Source: Bacillota bacterium (lineage in GTDB: Bacteria; Bacillota; Clostridia; Lachnospirales; Lachnospiraceae). Taken from it: 64,000 bases of DNA. Within the stretch, counting starts at the first letter, position 1. Each line of letters begins with the position of its first letter. A model generated the notes under the pieces. The model was not told the origin of the DNA. It saw only the letters and a list, made by a program, of their open reading frames with translations, and did no database searches. Positions 17,459-26,570 of this stretch are shown here, one piece after another. Position numbers and translations under genes: made by a program. Location: assembly GCA_023415635.1 (NCBI GenBank), contig JAEZJV010000051.1, positions 62,001 to 126,000 of the forward strand. Reading direction: 5' to 3'.

Positions 17459-18739
17459 ATGAGAAAAATACTATCCGTATTATTGGTGAGTTTATTGATC
17501 TATCAAAGTAATGAAATCATTGAACCGGTAGAGGTGAGAGCTTCCTCACACTATATTACCGTCAATGAATTTACAGAAGAGCTTGCAAATGAGCTTAAGA
17601 TATCACTAAAAGAAGGAAGTATGACCCCTTCTTATTCGGACACCCTAATAAACCTTGGAATAATCAAATCAGGGGACTTCGTTGATTACTCGAAGAACCT
17701 TACCCGTGGTGACATGCTGATGCTGCTAAGTAGAGCAGATGATTATGTAAATAAACCTACTATAGATGCAAAGCTCGTGAATGAGGTCATTGCGAAGAGA
17801 ATCTCAGATATCAGCAAGGTTCCTGATACTAAGAGAGAAGATATTGCCAAGGGATACATAAAAGGAATGATGAAGGGATACTCTAACGGGGCATATTCAT
17901 CGAACCGTAAACTGAAACTGACCAGTAAGGTTACAAAGGCAGGCGCTCTGTCCTGCCTGAAGATGATAAATGATAAATCCTTACGTGCAAAGATTAGTCC
18001 GGATGGACAATTAATAAGGACTACGAATTTACCTAAGAATGCAAAGCTGTTTCCTTATATCCTGGCAAGCTATCCGAATAAATATTATGAGTGGCAGCTT
18101 TTGTATCAAAGAGCTTCTATCTATGATGAAAATGGGAAACTAAGAGATATGAAAAATCATATTGATTACGCTGCTCCCGCCAATATGGATGTGCTGGAAG
18201 TGGATTCCTATAACAATTTTGCAACATTGAAAAAAGAGAAATTGAGTGAGTGGGTTGAAAAAGCTGAAAAGCATTTGAAACTTGTTTTCAGTGTTGATTA
18301 TCGTACTATTGGGAATGAATGGGTTAATGATATGCTTAAGGTTAATTTCCAGTATGGAACATATTACGAGAAGTTTCCTGAAAAAAAACTTAATGAATAT
18401 GTAGACTTAATGAAAGCAAATAAAACCATTGTTGATTATAAAACAATCGCAGTTGACGGCTCTTCCCTTTACTACTTTAACGATAGCTTTTACATGAGAG
18501 TATATGTAAAGTATCGAATTAAATCCTCTATTGTTGAAGCAGCTAAAGATGTAGATGAATACATGAGCAAGCATCCATATAATAAAATATTGTTTTCAAA
18601 TGTGTTTGTTAAGCTTGATGGTTTTAAGCTGAATGAATGGAAAGAAGGATATTTTGACATTGTTATGGCTGATGCAAACGATGACGGTAATTTGGGAGTA
18701 CATGGGATTTGGTATGACCTGGGGAAGGTGCTTGATTAA
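17459..18739 (+). CDS. Secreted wall protein with SLH-like repeats
   Basis: The frame is open from 17384 but GGGAGG at 17443-17448 supports ATG 17459 (426 residues). A signal peptide (MRKILSVLLVSLLIYQ, cleavage near VRASS) is followed by two S-layer-homology-like units: one around residues 50-95 (LINLGIIKSGDFVDYS then LTRGDML) and one around 120-175 (YIKGMMKGYSNGAYSS). SLH domains attach proteins to cell wall polymers. The last ~230 residues are not recognised. The gene shares TAATG with the next one, so the two products are made together and probably act together at the surface. Confidence 0.6.
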   Translation: MRKILSVLLVSLLIYQSNEIIEPVEVRASSHYITVNEFTEELANELKISLKEGSMTPSYSDTLINLGIIKSGDFVDYSKNLTRGDMLMLLSRADDYVNKPTIDAKLVNEVIAKRISDISKVPDTKREDIAKGYIKGMMKGYSNGAYSSNRKLKLTSKVTKAGALSCLKMINDKSLRAKISPDGQLIRTTNLPKNAKLFPYILASYPNKYYEWQLLYQRASIYDENGKLRDMKNHIDYAAPANMDVLEVDSYNNFATLKKEKLSEWVEKAEKHLKLVFSVDYRTIGNEWVNDMLKVNFQYGTYYEKFPEKKLNEYVDLMKANKTIVDYKTIAVDGSSLYYFNDSFYMRVYVKYRIKSSIVEAAKDVDEYMSKHPYNKILFSNVFVKLDGFKLNEWKEGYFDIVMADANDDGNLGVHGIWYDLGKVLD

Positions 18740-21700
18740 TGAACAATATGAGAAGGTTTTCTAAACTAATCATTATGTTTGCTGCTATTATGATTTCCTA
18801 TCAAATAATGCTATGCTTATCCGTAAATAGTGCGAGTGCAGCTAGTTCATCATCATGGGTGTTAGCAGACCACTATGATAATCCCTATCTTTATGTTGAT
18901 AGAATTGAAGGTAATTCAATAATTCTTTATGGTGAACATCACAAAAAGCAAAATGATAACTATTATGAAACAGATTATTTTGTGGCAACGGCACAGGACT
19001 ATGTCAAAAGCGGGAGCTTTCCAAATAGCGCAAAAGATAATCGAGTTAGTTTCTCAAAGAATCCGATCAGTGACGATGGTACTACTGTTACAATGCAGTA
19101 TACCATTAAATTTGAAGATTTGGTGGCTATGGCTGGACAGCTTGGTATTACTGGTGAAAGCATAGGTAATGGCACAAAACCTATCTACCTTCACATGGTT
19201 TTTGACATTTATAAAGGGGATCGAAGAATGGCTAATGACGTTATTGGTCTCCAGGAAATGATTCATGCCCCTGTAGATTATCGTCTTGGATATACTGCTT
19301 GGGATGCTGGTACGCTTGAAAAGCTTCCGAGCTATTACAATATGCGTTTTGACCTTAGTGTATCCAGTACATACAACGTGAAAGTAGTAGCAGTGGACAA
19401 GGACAAAAAATCCATAATGGAAGATCCTCTTTATACAAAGAAGGTCATTTTCAATGAGAAGTTCGAATATTCCCTTCCCAGTACTTATAAAGAGATTAAG
19501 AAAAATGGTATAACATATAAATATTCAAACACCTGGAAGTACAAATATACGGCACGTTCTCCGGAGAAGAGTATTGAGACGAATAGGTATTCAACTGCAA
19601 AGGTCGGCTTCACAACCCCAGATGCCATGCCTGGTTCGACTTTGACCGTTTATATGTATTTTGATAATCCGGTTAAGCCTACGCCTACCCCGAAACCGGG
19701 AACGGCTACACCCACTCCGAAGCCGGGAGCGCCTACTCCTACGCCGAAACCAATCATTATTCCTACGCCTGTTCCTGCAGAACCTATTTCCATTCCTCTG
19801 GATACCCCATCCCCGGACGGAGTGATTGACGGTGATAAATATGGAGCTAAGTACTTCAATTCCGAAACAGGTATACCGACTACGGAAAGTCAGTATGTGT
19901 ATGTTAAGACAAAGGATTATCTTCTTGGGTATTCCCTGGTGAATAGGACGGGAAAGATGTCTTATAGCGTTAAAGTGACTAAGAATTACACTTTGCAGTA
20001 CATGACGGCTACCCCTATAAAGTATGGCGAGCCAAAGCCGGTGTCGACTACTGAATCCCGATCGCAGGTTATAAGTGTGGAACGTGCTTATTCTTATTGG
20101 GAAATCGAAAGACTTGATTATTATTATGCGAGTACTGCAAAAGTATATAATTATTCCCTGCCGGGAGGGAGCGTAGTCCTGGATGGAAACGTAACTTATC
20201 TCAAGATCCCTTCCCTTAGTACCTGGCACAGCTCCAGCCTTCTTTCCCATGTGATGGCTCCTGAGCAGGTAGCGTCGGGGATCACGTTAGACGGAGGCAC
20301 GATCAGCTCCAGTTCAAGTACAAAGCCTTCCATTCCTAGTGAAGACTTTACCAGTTATGCGTGGAATGGAACGAGCGAGGCAAGTGTCAAGAATGATTCT
20401 ATTATTTTCAATGGGAATGTGGTAATGTCCGATGCAATTACAAGGAAGATTGCTCCATCTCCAAATGTTACATCCTTTGTCCAATGTCCAGTGAACTGTC
20501 ATGATAAGGGCTTATTTACCGAAAATAAAGTGATAGATGCTGAAAAAGAAAACGGCAATTACTCCTCTTCTGGTACCGTAACGTATCAATTACATACAGC
20601 CAGCGTAAACAGCTCTGCTTCAACAAAAACTTATAATGTTCCTGTGAATAATGTTATCATTCACACACCGGTGATCTGTAAGCCAATTGTCACGGGTGAT
20701 AACGATAAGTGGACGCAGCTGATCAAGCCTCAGGTGGGGGCGGTGCAGGTGGTTCTTGATCCGGACAGTGAATTGAATGACTTTACAGTGAAGATTTCAA
20801 ATACGCTGGAGCATAGCGACCGACTTGGTTATCGTGTCAGGGATTTTTCACGGTCCTTCATTGACCCGGACAATGTTTCCTATATAGCAAAAAAAGATGG
20901 TGTTGTGAGGAATGAGGTTAAGTTCCCCTTTGATGTCTATGTAGACAAGCTAGGTGATGGATTGACTGGAAACGATATCTTTCTAAAGGCGAATACCTGG
21001 TACATCCTTGGCCGGGATACCCACCGCTTCTATGTGCCGATGTGGGTGCAAGAAGGTGTTTATACGGCTGATTTCCGGTGCATTGCGGTCAACGGTATAA
21101 GTAAGCTGGATAAGACAGAAGTAGCCAGAAATGAGCGGATCAGTAATTATGTGGCAACGGCTACGATGAATTTCGAGGTTTCAGGCAGGATATATGGGCT
21201 TACTCTTTACGATATCTCTGATTATCCAAGATGGGAAAATGTATTTCGTAAGGATGACACTATGCATCTGAAATATTTTGATGGAGCTATAGATGGTACG
21301 AAGATGAGCAGCTATCATGAAGCCTATGCATATTACTATACCGTGGGAACGAAAGACCAGTATGGCATGAGCACAGAGCGTTTAAGCAAATATACTTTTC
21401 CGCTTATTAATGGGAGCCATCCACATTATAAAAACCTAGGGGTATTGAAGACAGGCTATGCAGTACGCTTCAGACTGGATACCACTGGGGAGATGTATGG
21501 CGGCTTAAGCCATATAAAAATTATTCCGAGCTTCTATCATGTTGATGCTGATGGAAAGAACAGGAGGCAGGTGGATCTATATTACTCCGAAGAGATCAAC
21601 GGTAAAACCCATTCCGTCGTAAAGGTTGGTGCAGGAATTGACCTTGCCAATATTAAGACTGGTAGTATGGGTAACATTTATAACAGGATTCCGGAAACGG

Positions 21701-22275
21701 AAATAGCCAATACGGCAAAGGTGTTGAACACTACTTATGCAAAGGTAGCTAATCAGGTCAGTCCAATGTTCTCCTACTCCCAGTTCAAACTTTTAAATGC
21801 ATTTCGTACCTTCATCGGTGTAGAGTACTCGAATGCTACAACCAAACTGAGCTCCTTCGATACAGTAATAGAAGATACAGGACTTTCAGAAATAAGCCTA
21901 ACAAAATATATGCAGCGTTGGTATGGGAATTATAAGCTACCCACGAATGTATATGCGGTCGTTTCAGGATATGATGTTATGGGATACATGAAAAATTACG
22001 GGATAGACTATAGAGAAGGCTTTTGGATAAAGGGTGGTTATATCATTGTCAATTTCAATATTGTTACCATGGATCAGAGCGGCAAGGAACGACTATCATA
22101 TATCAATGCAAGTAATTATCTGAATAATGAGAATTGCTCTATGTGGGTTACAGAGGGAGCCATAGTACAAAAGACAGACTATTCAGGTAAGCTGCTCAAT
22201 TTTAAGGCCGGAGATTGCTTTCTTTATTATTTGGATAAGAAGTATACTGATGATTATGATGGAGTATTATATTAA
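18739..22275 (+). CDS. Giant secreted protein with Pro-Thr linker
   Basis: 1178 residues; start overlaps the previous stop (TAATG). Signal peptide with cleavage near NSASAASSS. An N-terminal ~300-residue domain with Tyr/Asn-rich beta-like sequence is joined by a PTPTPKPG-type linker (residues ~313-345) to a ~830-residue remainder, also beta-rich (WYILGRDTHRFYVPMWVQ, YRVRDFSRSF). No catalytic motif or cell-wall anchor is visible, so it may be held by the SLH-like partner encoded upstream. Probably the surface-exposed product of the locus. Not assigned to a family. Confidence 0.6.
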   Translation: MNNMRRFSKLIIMFAAIMISYQIMLCLSVNSASAASSSSWVLADHYDNPYLYVDRIEGNSIILYGEHHKKQNDNYYETDYFVATAQDYVKSGSFPNSAKDNRVSFSKNPISDDGTTVTMQYTIKFEDLVAMAGQLGITGESIGNGTKPIYLHMVFDIYKGDRRMANDVIGLQEMIHAPVDYRLGYTAWDAGTLEKLPSYYNMRFDLSVSSTYNVKVVAVDKDKKSIMEDPLYTKKVIFNEKFEYSLPSTYKEIKKNGITYKYSNTWKYKYTARSPEKSIETNRYSTAKVGFTTPDAMPGSTLTVYMYFDNPVKPTPTPKPGTATPTPKPGAPTPTPKPIIIPTPVPAEPISIPLDTPSPDGVIDGDKYGAKYFNSETGIPTTESQYVYVKTKDYLLGYSLVNRTGKMSYSVKVTKNYTLQYMTATPIKYGEPKPVSTTESRSQVISVERAYSYWEIERLDYYYASTAKVYNYSLPGGSVVLDGNVTYLKIPSLSTWHSSSLLSHVMAPEQVASGITLDGGTISSSSSTKPSIPSEDFTSYAWNGTSEASVKNDSIIFNGNVVMSDAITRKIAPSPNVTSFVQCPVNCHDKGLFTENKVIDAEKENGNYSSSGTVTYQLHTASVNSSASTKTYNVPVNNVIIHTPVICKPIVTGDNDKWTQLIKPQVGAVQVVLDPDSELNDFTVKISNTLEHSDRLGYRVRDFSRSFIDPDNVSYIAKKDGVVRNEVKFPFDVYVDKLGDGLTGNDIFLKANTWYILGRDTHRFYVPMWVQEGVYTADFRCIAVNGISKLDKTEVARNERISNYVATATMNFEVSGRIYGLTLYDISDYPRWENVFRKDDTMHLKYFDGAIDGTKMSSYHEAYAYYYTVGTKDQYGMSTERLSKYTFPLINGSHPHYKNLGVLKTGYAVRFRLDTTGEMYGGLSHIKIIPSFYHVDADGKNRRQVDLYYSEEINGKTHSVVKVGAGIDLANIKTGSMGNIYNRIPETEIANTAKVLNTTYAKVANQVSPMFSYSQFKLLNAFRTFIGVEYSNATTKLSSFDTVIEDTGLSEISLTKYMQRWYGNYKLPTNVYAVVSGYDVMGYMKNYGIDYREGFWIKGGYIIVNFNIVTMDQSGKERLSYINASNYLNNENCSMWVTEGAIVQKTDYSGKLLNFKAGDCFLYYLDKKYTDDYDGVLY

Positions 22276-22661
22276 CAAATATTATGTAGTAATATGGGTG
22301 ATACATTTTGTTGAAATTTGTAGAAGAAATTAAAATTAGATAATAATAAGAGGAAAAATGAGAATTCATACGATGCTTATATGGTAAAATTGGCCAATAT
22401 AAGGAAATATATTTAGATATATTACATATATTACAAAATAACGGTTGACATTAACAATATATCAATATTACAATATAAACAAATAAAGCATATAGGACAT
22501 ATTTAATGCAAAGTAATATCATTGAAGTATAGTTGTAAATCTTATTTTCTAGCTTTTCTAGCACTTCATAAGTTATAAAAAACACTTTCTTGTTTTTCAT
22601 AGCAATACAGCTATATCTCAATTTGCATATTGAAAATGTAGTATGTTTCTCTACTACAGGC
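22276..22661. other. Gene-free AT-rich gap with a possible small-RNA promoter
   Basis: No open frame of note. TTGACA at 22445-22450 and TACAAT at 22469-22474 (18 apart) would start a plus-strand transcript that meets the terminator at 22662 about 230 bases later without any gene. In such AT-rich DNA this may be chance. Confidence 0.35.
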
Positions 22662-22716
22662 GAAGGGCGAGACTATAGGATTTCATACCTATAGGCTTGC
22701 CCTTCTCTTTTTCTAT
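22662..22716. terminator. Intrinsic terminator between convergent operons
   Basis: GAAGGGCGAGACTATAGG (22662-22679) pairs with CCTATAGGCTTGCCCTTC (22688-22705) with two mismatches, then TCTTTTTCT. It ends plus-strand transcripts and lies just past the glutathione peroxidase gene of the other strand. Confidence 0.8.
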
Positions 22717-22739
22717 CTAACATCTCTTTCTTCCAATTG

Positions 22740-23285
22740 CTATAACAATTCCTTAATCCTGTCCTCTATGATAGAGATATCCTCGGTAGGCTCGAAGCGC
22801 TCTACGACTTTACCCTTGCGGTCAATGAGAAATTTGGTGAAGTTCCATTTGATGCTCGGTTTGCTGGCATAGTCGGGATTATTTTCCGATAATAACTTAA
22901 CCAGCTTGGGTGCGATAGGGTGGGACATTTCAAAGCCTGCAAAACCCTTCTGAGAGGTAAGATATTGATATAAGGGATGCGCGTGCGCACCGTTAACCTC
23001 AATTTTGGAGAAGGTAGGGAATGTAATACCGTAATTGGCTTCGCAGAAAGCATAGATCTCATCATCCGTACCGGGGGCCTGATTGCCGAACTGATTGCAA
23101 GGGAAATCAAGGATAACAAGACCTTCCTCGGCGTATTTCTCATAGATGTCCTGAAGAGCATCATATTGTGGGGTGAAGCCGCACTGGGTAGCGCTATTCA
23201 CGATTAATAGAACCTTTCCTTCATACTCAGATAAGGAGACCTCATCTCCACGCTTATTTACTACCTTAAAATCATATACATTCAT
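22740..23285 (-). CDS. Glutathione peroxidase family thiol peroxidase
   Basis: 181 residues. It reduces peroxides, in clostridia probably with thioredoxin rather than glutathione. The peroxidatic residue is Cys35 in NSATQCGFTPQY (Cys in place of selenocysteine), followed by the FPCNQFGNQ motif and the KWNFTKFL motif that supplies the active-site Trp and Asn. Full length for the family, no signal peptide. A well-formed promoter with an OhrR-like operator lies 200 bases upstream (23483-23520), which fits control by organic peroxides. Monocistronic, ended by the hairpin at 22662. Confidence 0.93.
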   Translation of the reverse strand: MNVYDFKVVNKRGDEVSLSEYEGKVLLIVNSATQCGFTPQYDALQDIYEKYAEEGLVILDFPCNQFGNQAPGTDDEIYAFCEANYGITFPTFSKIEVNGAHAHPLYQYLTSQKGFAGFEMSHPIAPKLVKLLSENNPDYASKPSIKWNFTKFLIDRKGKVVERFEPTEDISIIEDRIKELL

Positions 23286-23482
23286 ATTCTCACCATGTAT
23301 CCGGCTCTACCGAGATACGTATCCTTTCTCTCTATATTATCATTATTTTGCTATTTCTTATGTTGTTCTATCCATGTGAAGAGGTTAATATAGCTGTAAC
23401 TCACTTGATTACAAAGCCAGCAGTTTCACTTTTTATACACCCAGGAACAAGACTCCATTTCTTTACGAACATGAATATTAAT

Positions 23483-23520
23483 TACAATTATATTGTATAC
23501 AATTTAATAAGAATTGTCAA
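23483..23520 (-). promoter_or_regulatory. Peroxidase promoter overlapped by OhrR-like operator
   Basis: On the minus strand TTGACA (23515-23520) and TACAAT (23492-23497) are 17 apart. The -10 is embedded in a palindrome centred on TTGTATACAA with flanking AATT repeats (plus strand TACAATTATATTGTATAC from 23483), close to the AAATTGTATACAATT core of Bacillus OhrR operators. A MarR/OhrR-type repressor would block the -10 directly. Confidence 0.6.
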
Positions 23521-23535
23521 GAGGAAATAGAGAAA

Positions 23536-23820
23536 TTATGCTATAACCCAATGGTGTTTTACGATATCATAGCAGAGTACGATATCATTTCGGTAGCCAT
23601 AGGCGTCATAGGTACAGTGAAATATCTTTACGGAATACTGGTCATCCTTGATTGCTTTAATAGAACTTACCTGATACTTGAACAGTTCCTCCATATCGTC
23701 TTCTATACAGAAGGACCGGGGGACGAATTGTCCGGTGGTATTGAAGACAGCTCGTACAGCTACAGGATGACCGATGGGGTGTCTGATGATTGGCTTGTGA
23801 TCTGGGTTTAGAAATGGCAT
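23536..23820 (-). CDS. Small conserved-looking hypothetical protein
   Basis: 94 residues; AAGGAGC precedes the ATG on the minus strand. Composition is that of a folded cytosolic protein (HPVAVRAVFNTTGQFVPRSF, VKIFHCTYDAYGYRND), without TM or signal. It stands alone upstream of the peroxidase promoter. I do not recognise a family; the strong Shine-Dalgarno and regular codon use argue for a real gene. Confidence 0.65.
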   Translation of the reverse strand: MPFLNPDHKPIIRHPIGHPVAVRAVFNTTGQFVPRSFCIEDDMEELFKYQVSSIKAIKDDQYSVKIFHCTYDAYGYRNDIVLCYDIVKHHWVIA

Positions 23821-23915
23821 TATATCAGCTCCTTTTGATTAGTAATCTTATTTAACAACAGAGCCGGGTCATTGTACGTCAAAAAACATAATTTGCGGTA
23901 ACCAAATATTACCAA

Positions 23916-23948
23916 CTATCCACATTATCAACATAACAGCGTGGATAA
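23916..23948. promoter_or_regulatory. Three DnaA-box-like 9-mers
   Basis: CTATCCACA (23916-23924), TTATCAACA (23925-23933) and, reversed, CGTGGATAA (23940-23948) each differ from TTATNCACA at one position. Clustering in 33 bases is more than expected by chance, but no origin or dnaA is near. Confidence 0.35.
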
Positions 23949-24201
23949 TTTACAAATTAAGTCAAGTATTACTGAATATACCCAAATATACAGTCGTATA
24001 CGTTGTCTTTTTCTCTACGGAACACTAATTGAAACACTAATTGAAGAACTTATGATAAATAGCTACAATTGGTTGGAGAAGTATAAAGAATTATGGAAAC
24101 TGGTACAGGATATAAACCCTCATGACTTAGGATTATATGGATTAAGTGATAGAATAGCTTAGTATGGGTAAGGCTGCTAGCTTAAGAGATGGATATTGAA
24201 G

Positions 24202-24237
24202 CATTAAAAAGGAACGTTCCATTACGGTAACGTTCCT
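24202..24237 (-). terminator. Terminator of the CorC/HlyC-like gene
   Basis: AGGAACGTT (24210-24218) pairs with AACGTTCCT (24229-24237); on the minus strand the stem is followed by TTTTTAATG. Confidence 0.75.
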
Positions 24238-24244
24238 ATGATGG

Positions 24245-25528
24245 TTATTCACTTTTGCCTGCAGACTGTTCTACCGCATCTTTGATCAGCATATGAACCT
24301 TGTCTACACGGTTCTTATCTACGGATGCTACGGTAAACACAATATTATCCTCAGTTACGGTTTCCCCTTCCTCCGGAAGATGATCCAGCAGGAAGATGAC
24401 ATGTCCCGCAATGGAGTCATAATCATCGGATTCTAAGTTAAGATGGAAAGTTTCATTGATCTCATCAAGCTTGGTATAACCATCTATCAGATATTCGTTG
24501 TCTGCCAGCATCTTAATACTGTCTTCTTCATCATCATCGTATTCATCTCGGATTTCTCCGACAATCTCCTCCAGCAAGTCCTCTATTGTAATCAGACCCA
24601 CGGTTGCACCGTATTCATCCAGTACGATTGCCAGTGAGATAGAGTTTCTTCTCATCTCAATCAGCAGCTCGGAGGTTTTCTTATATTCATAAGTAAAGTA
24701 AGGATCCCTCATAATATCAATAATATTGAAATCCTTCGGGTCTCCCTTATAGAAGAAGACATCCTTCAGATTGACGATACCGATGACATTATCCCGGGTT
24801 TCGGAGTAGACAGGCATTCGGGTGTATTTTTCTTCTGAAAAGGCTTGTACCAATTCATCGTAAGAAAAATCGACATTGGCAAATTCCATATCGGTACGAG
24901 GTACCATAACATCCTTTGCCAGGGCATCACCGAAATCAACTACATTGGTTATCATCCTTCGTTCTTCGCTCTCTATTACACCTTCCTCATGGCTATAGTC
25001 CAGTAGATTTCTAAGCTCGGATTCAGTAATAGCGGCAGTTTTGGATTCGGCGTCGATATGGAACAACAGCATAATTGCGTTACATACTTTGTTCAGTATA
25101 AAAGATAACGGTGTCAGCAACTTGGTAATTAAGTAAATTGGAACTCCAATCGCTAGGGATACCTTCTCAGGATATATCGTAGCAATCGTCTTAGGCAATA
25201 TCGATCCAAAGATCAGATACAGAAGAATAAGTACACCGATGGATAAGCCCACCCAGGTATTGCCCCAATATTGGATGGCCATGGTTGTTGCCAGAGAGGA
25301 AGCTGACAGCTTCATCACATTCTTGCAGATCAAGATGGCACTTAACATCTTTCGGGGTTCTTCTATCAATTTACTTACAGTTTTTGCACCTCTTACATCG
25401 TCGTCCTCCAAAGTACGAATTCGCAGCTTGTTCACTCCGGTGAGTGCTGCTTCCGAGCAGGTAAAAAAAGCGGACAGGATAAACAGGATAATCAATATAA
25501 TCGGTTGCGTGGCGTCTTCAGGGCCCAC
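24245..25528 (-). CDS. CNNM/CorC-HlyC family membrane protein (hemolysin-like)
   Basis: 427 residues from a GTG start with TAGGAG upstream. An N-terminal CNNM (DUF21) membrane domain with about four hydrophobic segments (residues ~8-25, 60-85, 93-115, 125-150) is followed by a CBS pair (from DVMVPRTDMEFANVD to ATVGLITIEDLLEEIVGEI) and a C-terminal CorC_HlyC domain (YLIDGYTKLDEINETF). Family members act in magnesium or cobalt efflux and ion homeostasis; the name hemolysin is historical. Complete, single gene with its own promoter and terminator. Confidence 0.92.
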   Translation of the reverse strand: MGPEDATQPIILIILFILSAFFTCSEAALTGVNKLRIRTLEDDDVRGAKTVSKLIEEPRKMLSAILICKNVMKLSASSLATTMAIQYWGNTWVGLSIGVLILLYLIFGSILPKTIATIYPEKVSLAIGVPIYLITKLLTPLSFILNKVCNAIMLLFHIDAESKTAAITESELRNLLDYSHEEGVIESEERRMITNVVDFGDALAKDVMVPRTDMEFANVDFSYDELVQAFSEEKYTRMPVYSETRDNVIGIVNLKDVFFYKGDPKDFNIIDIMRDPYFTYEYKKTSELLIEMRRNSISLAIVLDEYGATVGLITIEDLLEEIVGEIRDEYDDDEEDSIKMLADNEYLIDGYTKLDEINETFHLNLESDDYDSIAGHVIFLLDHLPEEGETVTEDNIVFTVASVDKNRVDKVHMLIKDAVEQSAGKSE

Positions 25529-25578
25529 AATATCATCTCCTAAATATAATCGTTAATAAGTTACTTATTCAATTTCAC

Positions 25579-25607
25579 ATATTACAGTAATAAATATGTA
25601 ATGTCAA
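25579..25607 (-). promoter_or_regulatory. Promoter of the CorC/HlyC-like gene
   Basis: On the minus strand TTGACA (25602-25607), 17-base spacer, TAATAT (25579-25584), about 50 bases before the GTG start. Confidence 0.65.
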
Positions 25608-25806
25608 GTTATCTGGGTTTAATTTCATTTATATTATAAGAATAATTCAATCCAAATTTTGATTAACTAAAAAATGCTATTCAGTATCAGTTGATTCCTA
25701 TTGTACAAAGCGCAAAAATAGTTTATTATTTAGAACAGAGTTGTTTTGAATTTTATTCTTAATTTAATTCTATATATCTGATGTTTTGTTCCAAGGAGGA
25801 TATTTG

Positions 25807-26436
25807 GTGAGAAAAAAATCACATATTTCACTTGCAAAGTACCTGATGAACAACATGAATGTGCAGGACCTAAGTGAACACAGGAAAGCTTTTTATATCG
25901 GAAGCATACTTCCAGATTTGAAACCTTCGTTTTTGACAAAGCGGCATACCATTGATGAAACCTTTGAGATCCTGATTGAAGAAATCAGAAAGATTACCGT
26001 TGATTATGATATCAACCGCGGAATTAGCAGTTACTATGCAAGACATCTCGGAGTAGTAACCCATTACCTTTCCGATTATTGTACCTTCCCCCATAATGCA
26101 ATCTTTGATGGAAGCTTTACAGAGCATTGCACTTATGAGAAGGAATTGAAGAATTCACTAAAGAATTATGTTGAAAGTGAGACTTCAAAGAGAGAGCGTG
26201 CTCAGACCAAGAAATTTCACTCCATTGAAGAAATCAGCCATTTCATTACTAGAACCCATAAGGAATATCTGAGGGCGATTAAGAATGTGAAGGGTGATAT
26301 TCATTATATCATTGAGTTGTGCTATAAAGTTGTGGACGCTATCCTGATGTTCTTTGAGATGGCGCTGGAGAAACTGGAAAATGAATTAGTACAAAGACAC
26401 AAGCATCAAGCGGGCATTATCTATACTGCAATGTAA
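25807..26436 (+). CDS. Zinc-dependent phospholipase C-like protein
   Basis: 209 residues from GTG, six bases after AAGGAGGA; an earlier TTG in frame is less well spaced. The order HISLAKYL, FYIGSILPD, HTIDETF, HLGVVTHYLSDYCTFPHN supplies the His/Asp ligands of the S1-P1/phospholipase C zinc site. Proteins of this length in Clostridia lack the toxin C-terminal domain and usually have no signal peptide, as here, so a cytosolic housekeeping role is likelier than toxicity. Followed at once by a terminator. Confidence 0.8.
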   Translation: MRKKSHISLAKYLMNNMNVQDLSEHRKAFYIGSILPDLKPSFLTKRHTIDETFEILIEEIRKITVDYDINRGISSYYARHLGVVTHYLSDYCTFPHNAIFDGSFTEHCTYEKELKNSLKNYVESETSKRERAQTKKFHSIEEISHFITRTHKEYLRAIKNVKGDIHYIIELCYKVVDAILMFFEMALEKLENELVQRHKHQAGIIYTAM

Positions 26437-26456
26437 GGGTTAAAATTGAACATATT

Positions 26457-26498
26457 GGGATGCATTTTTCAAGAAATAGAAAAATGCATCCCTTTTTA
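26457..26498 (+). terminator. Intrinsic terminator, perfect 14-bp stem
   Basis: GGGATGCATTTTTC (26457-26470) and GAAAAATGCATCCC (26479-26492), then TTTTTA. It also shows that the ATG at 26460 is not a gene start. Confidence 0.9.
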
Positions 26499-26570
26499 AA
26501 TATTGAATTTCATAAGCATTTGTGGTACTGTATGAATAATTATTTCGGACAAGCAGATGGGGATGGGTTG

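Noticed and set aside
19591..20250. Long antisense open frame (219 codons)
   Set aside because: It is the mirror of the Pro-Thr linker region of the giant secreted protein; Arg/Ser-rich product is an artefact of the repeat codons.
23941..24162. GTG-started 73-codon open frame
   Set aside because: No ribosome binding site, start lies in the DnaA-box-like cluster, and composition gives no fold or family hint.
26460..26570. Upstream extension of the CoiA-like gene
   Set aside because: The first ATG lies inside a perfect terminator hairpin, so the added residues are unlikely to be translated.
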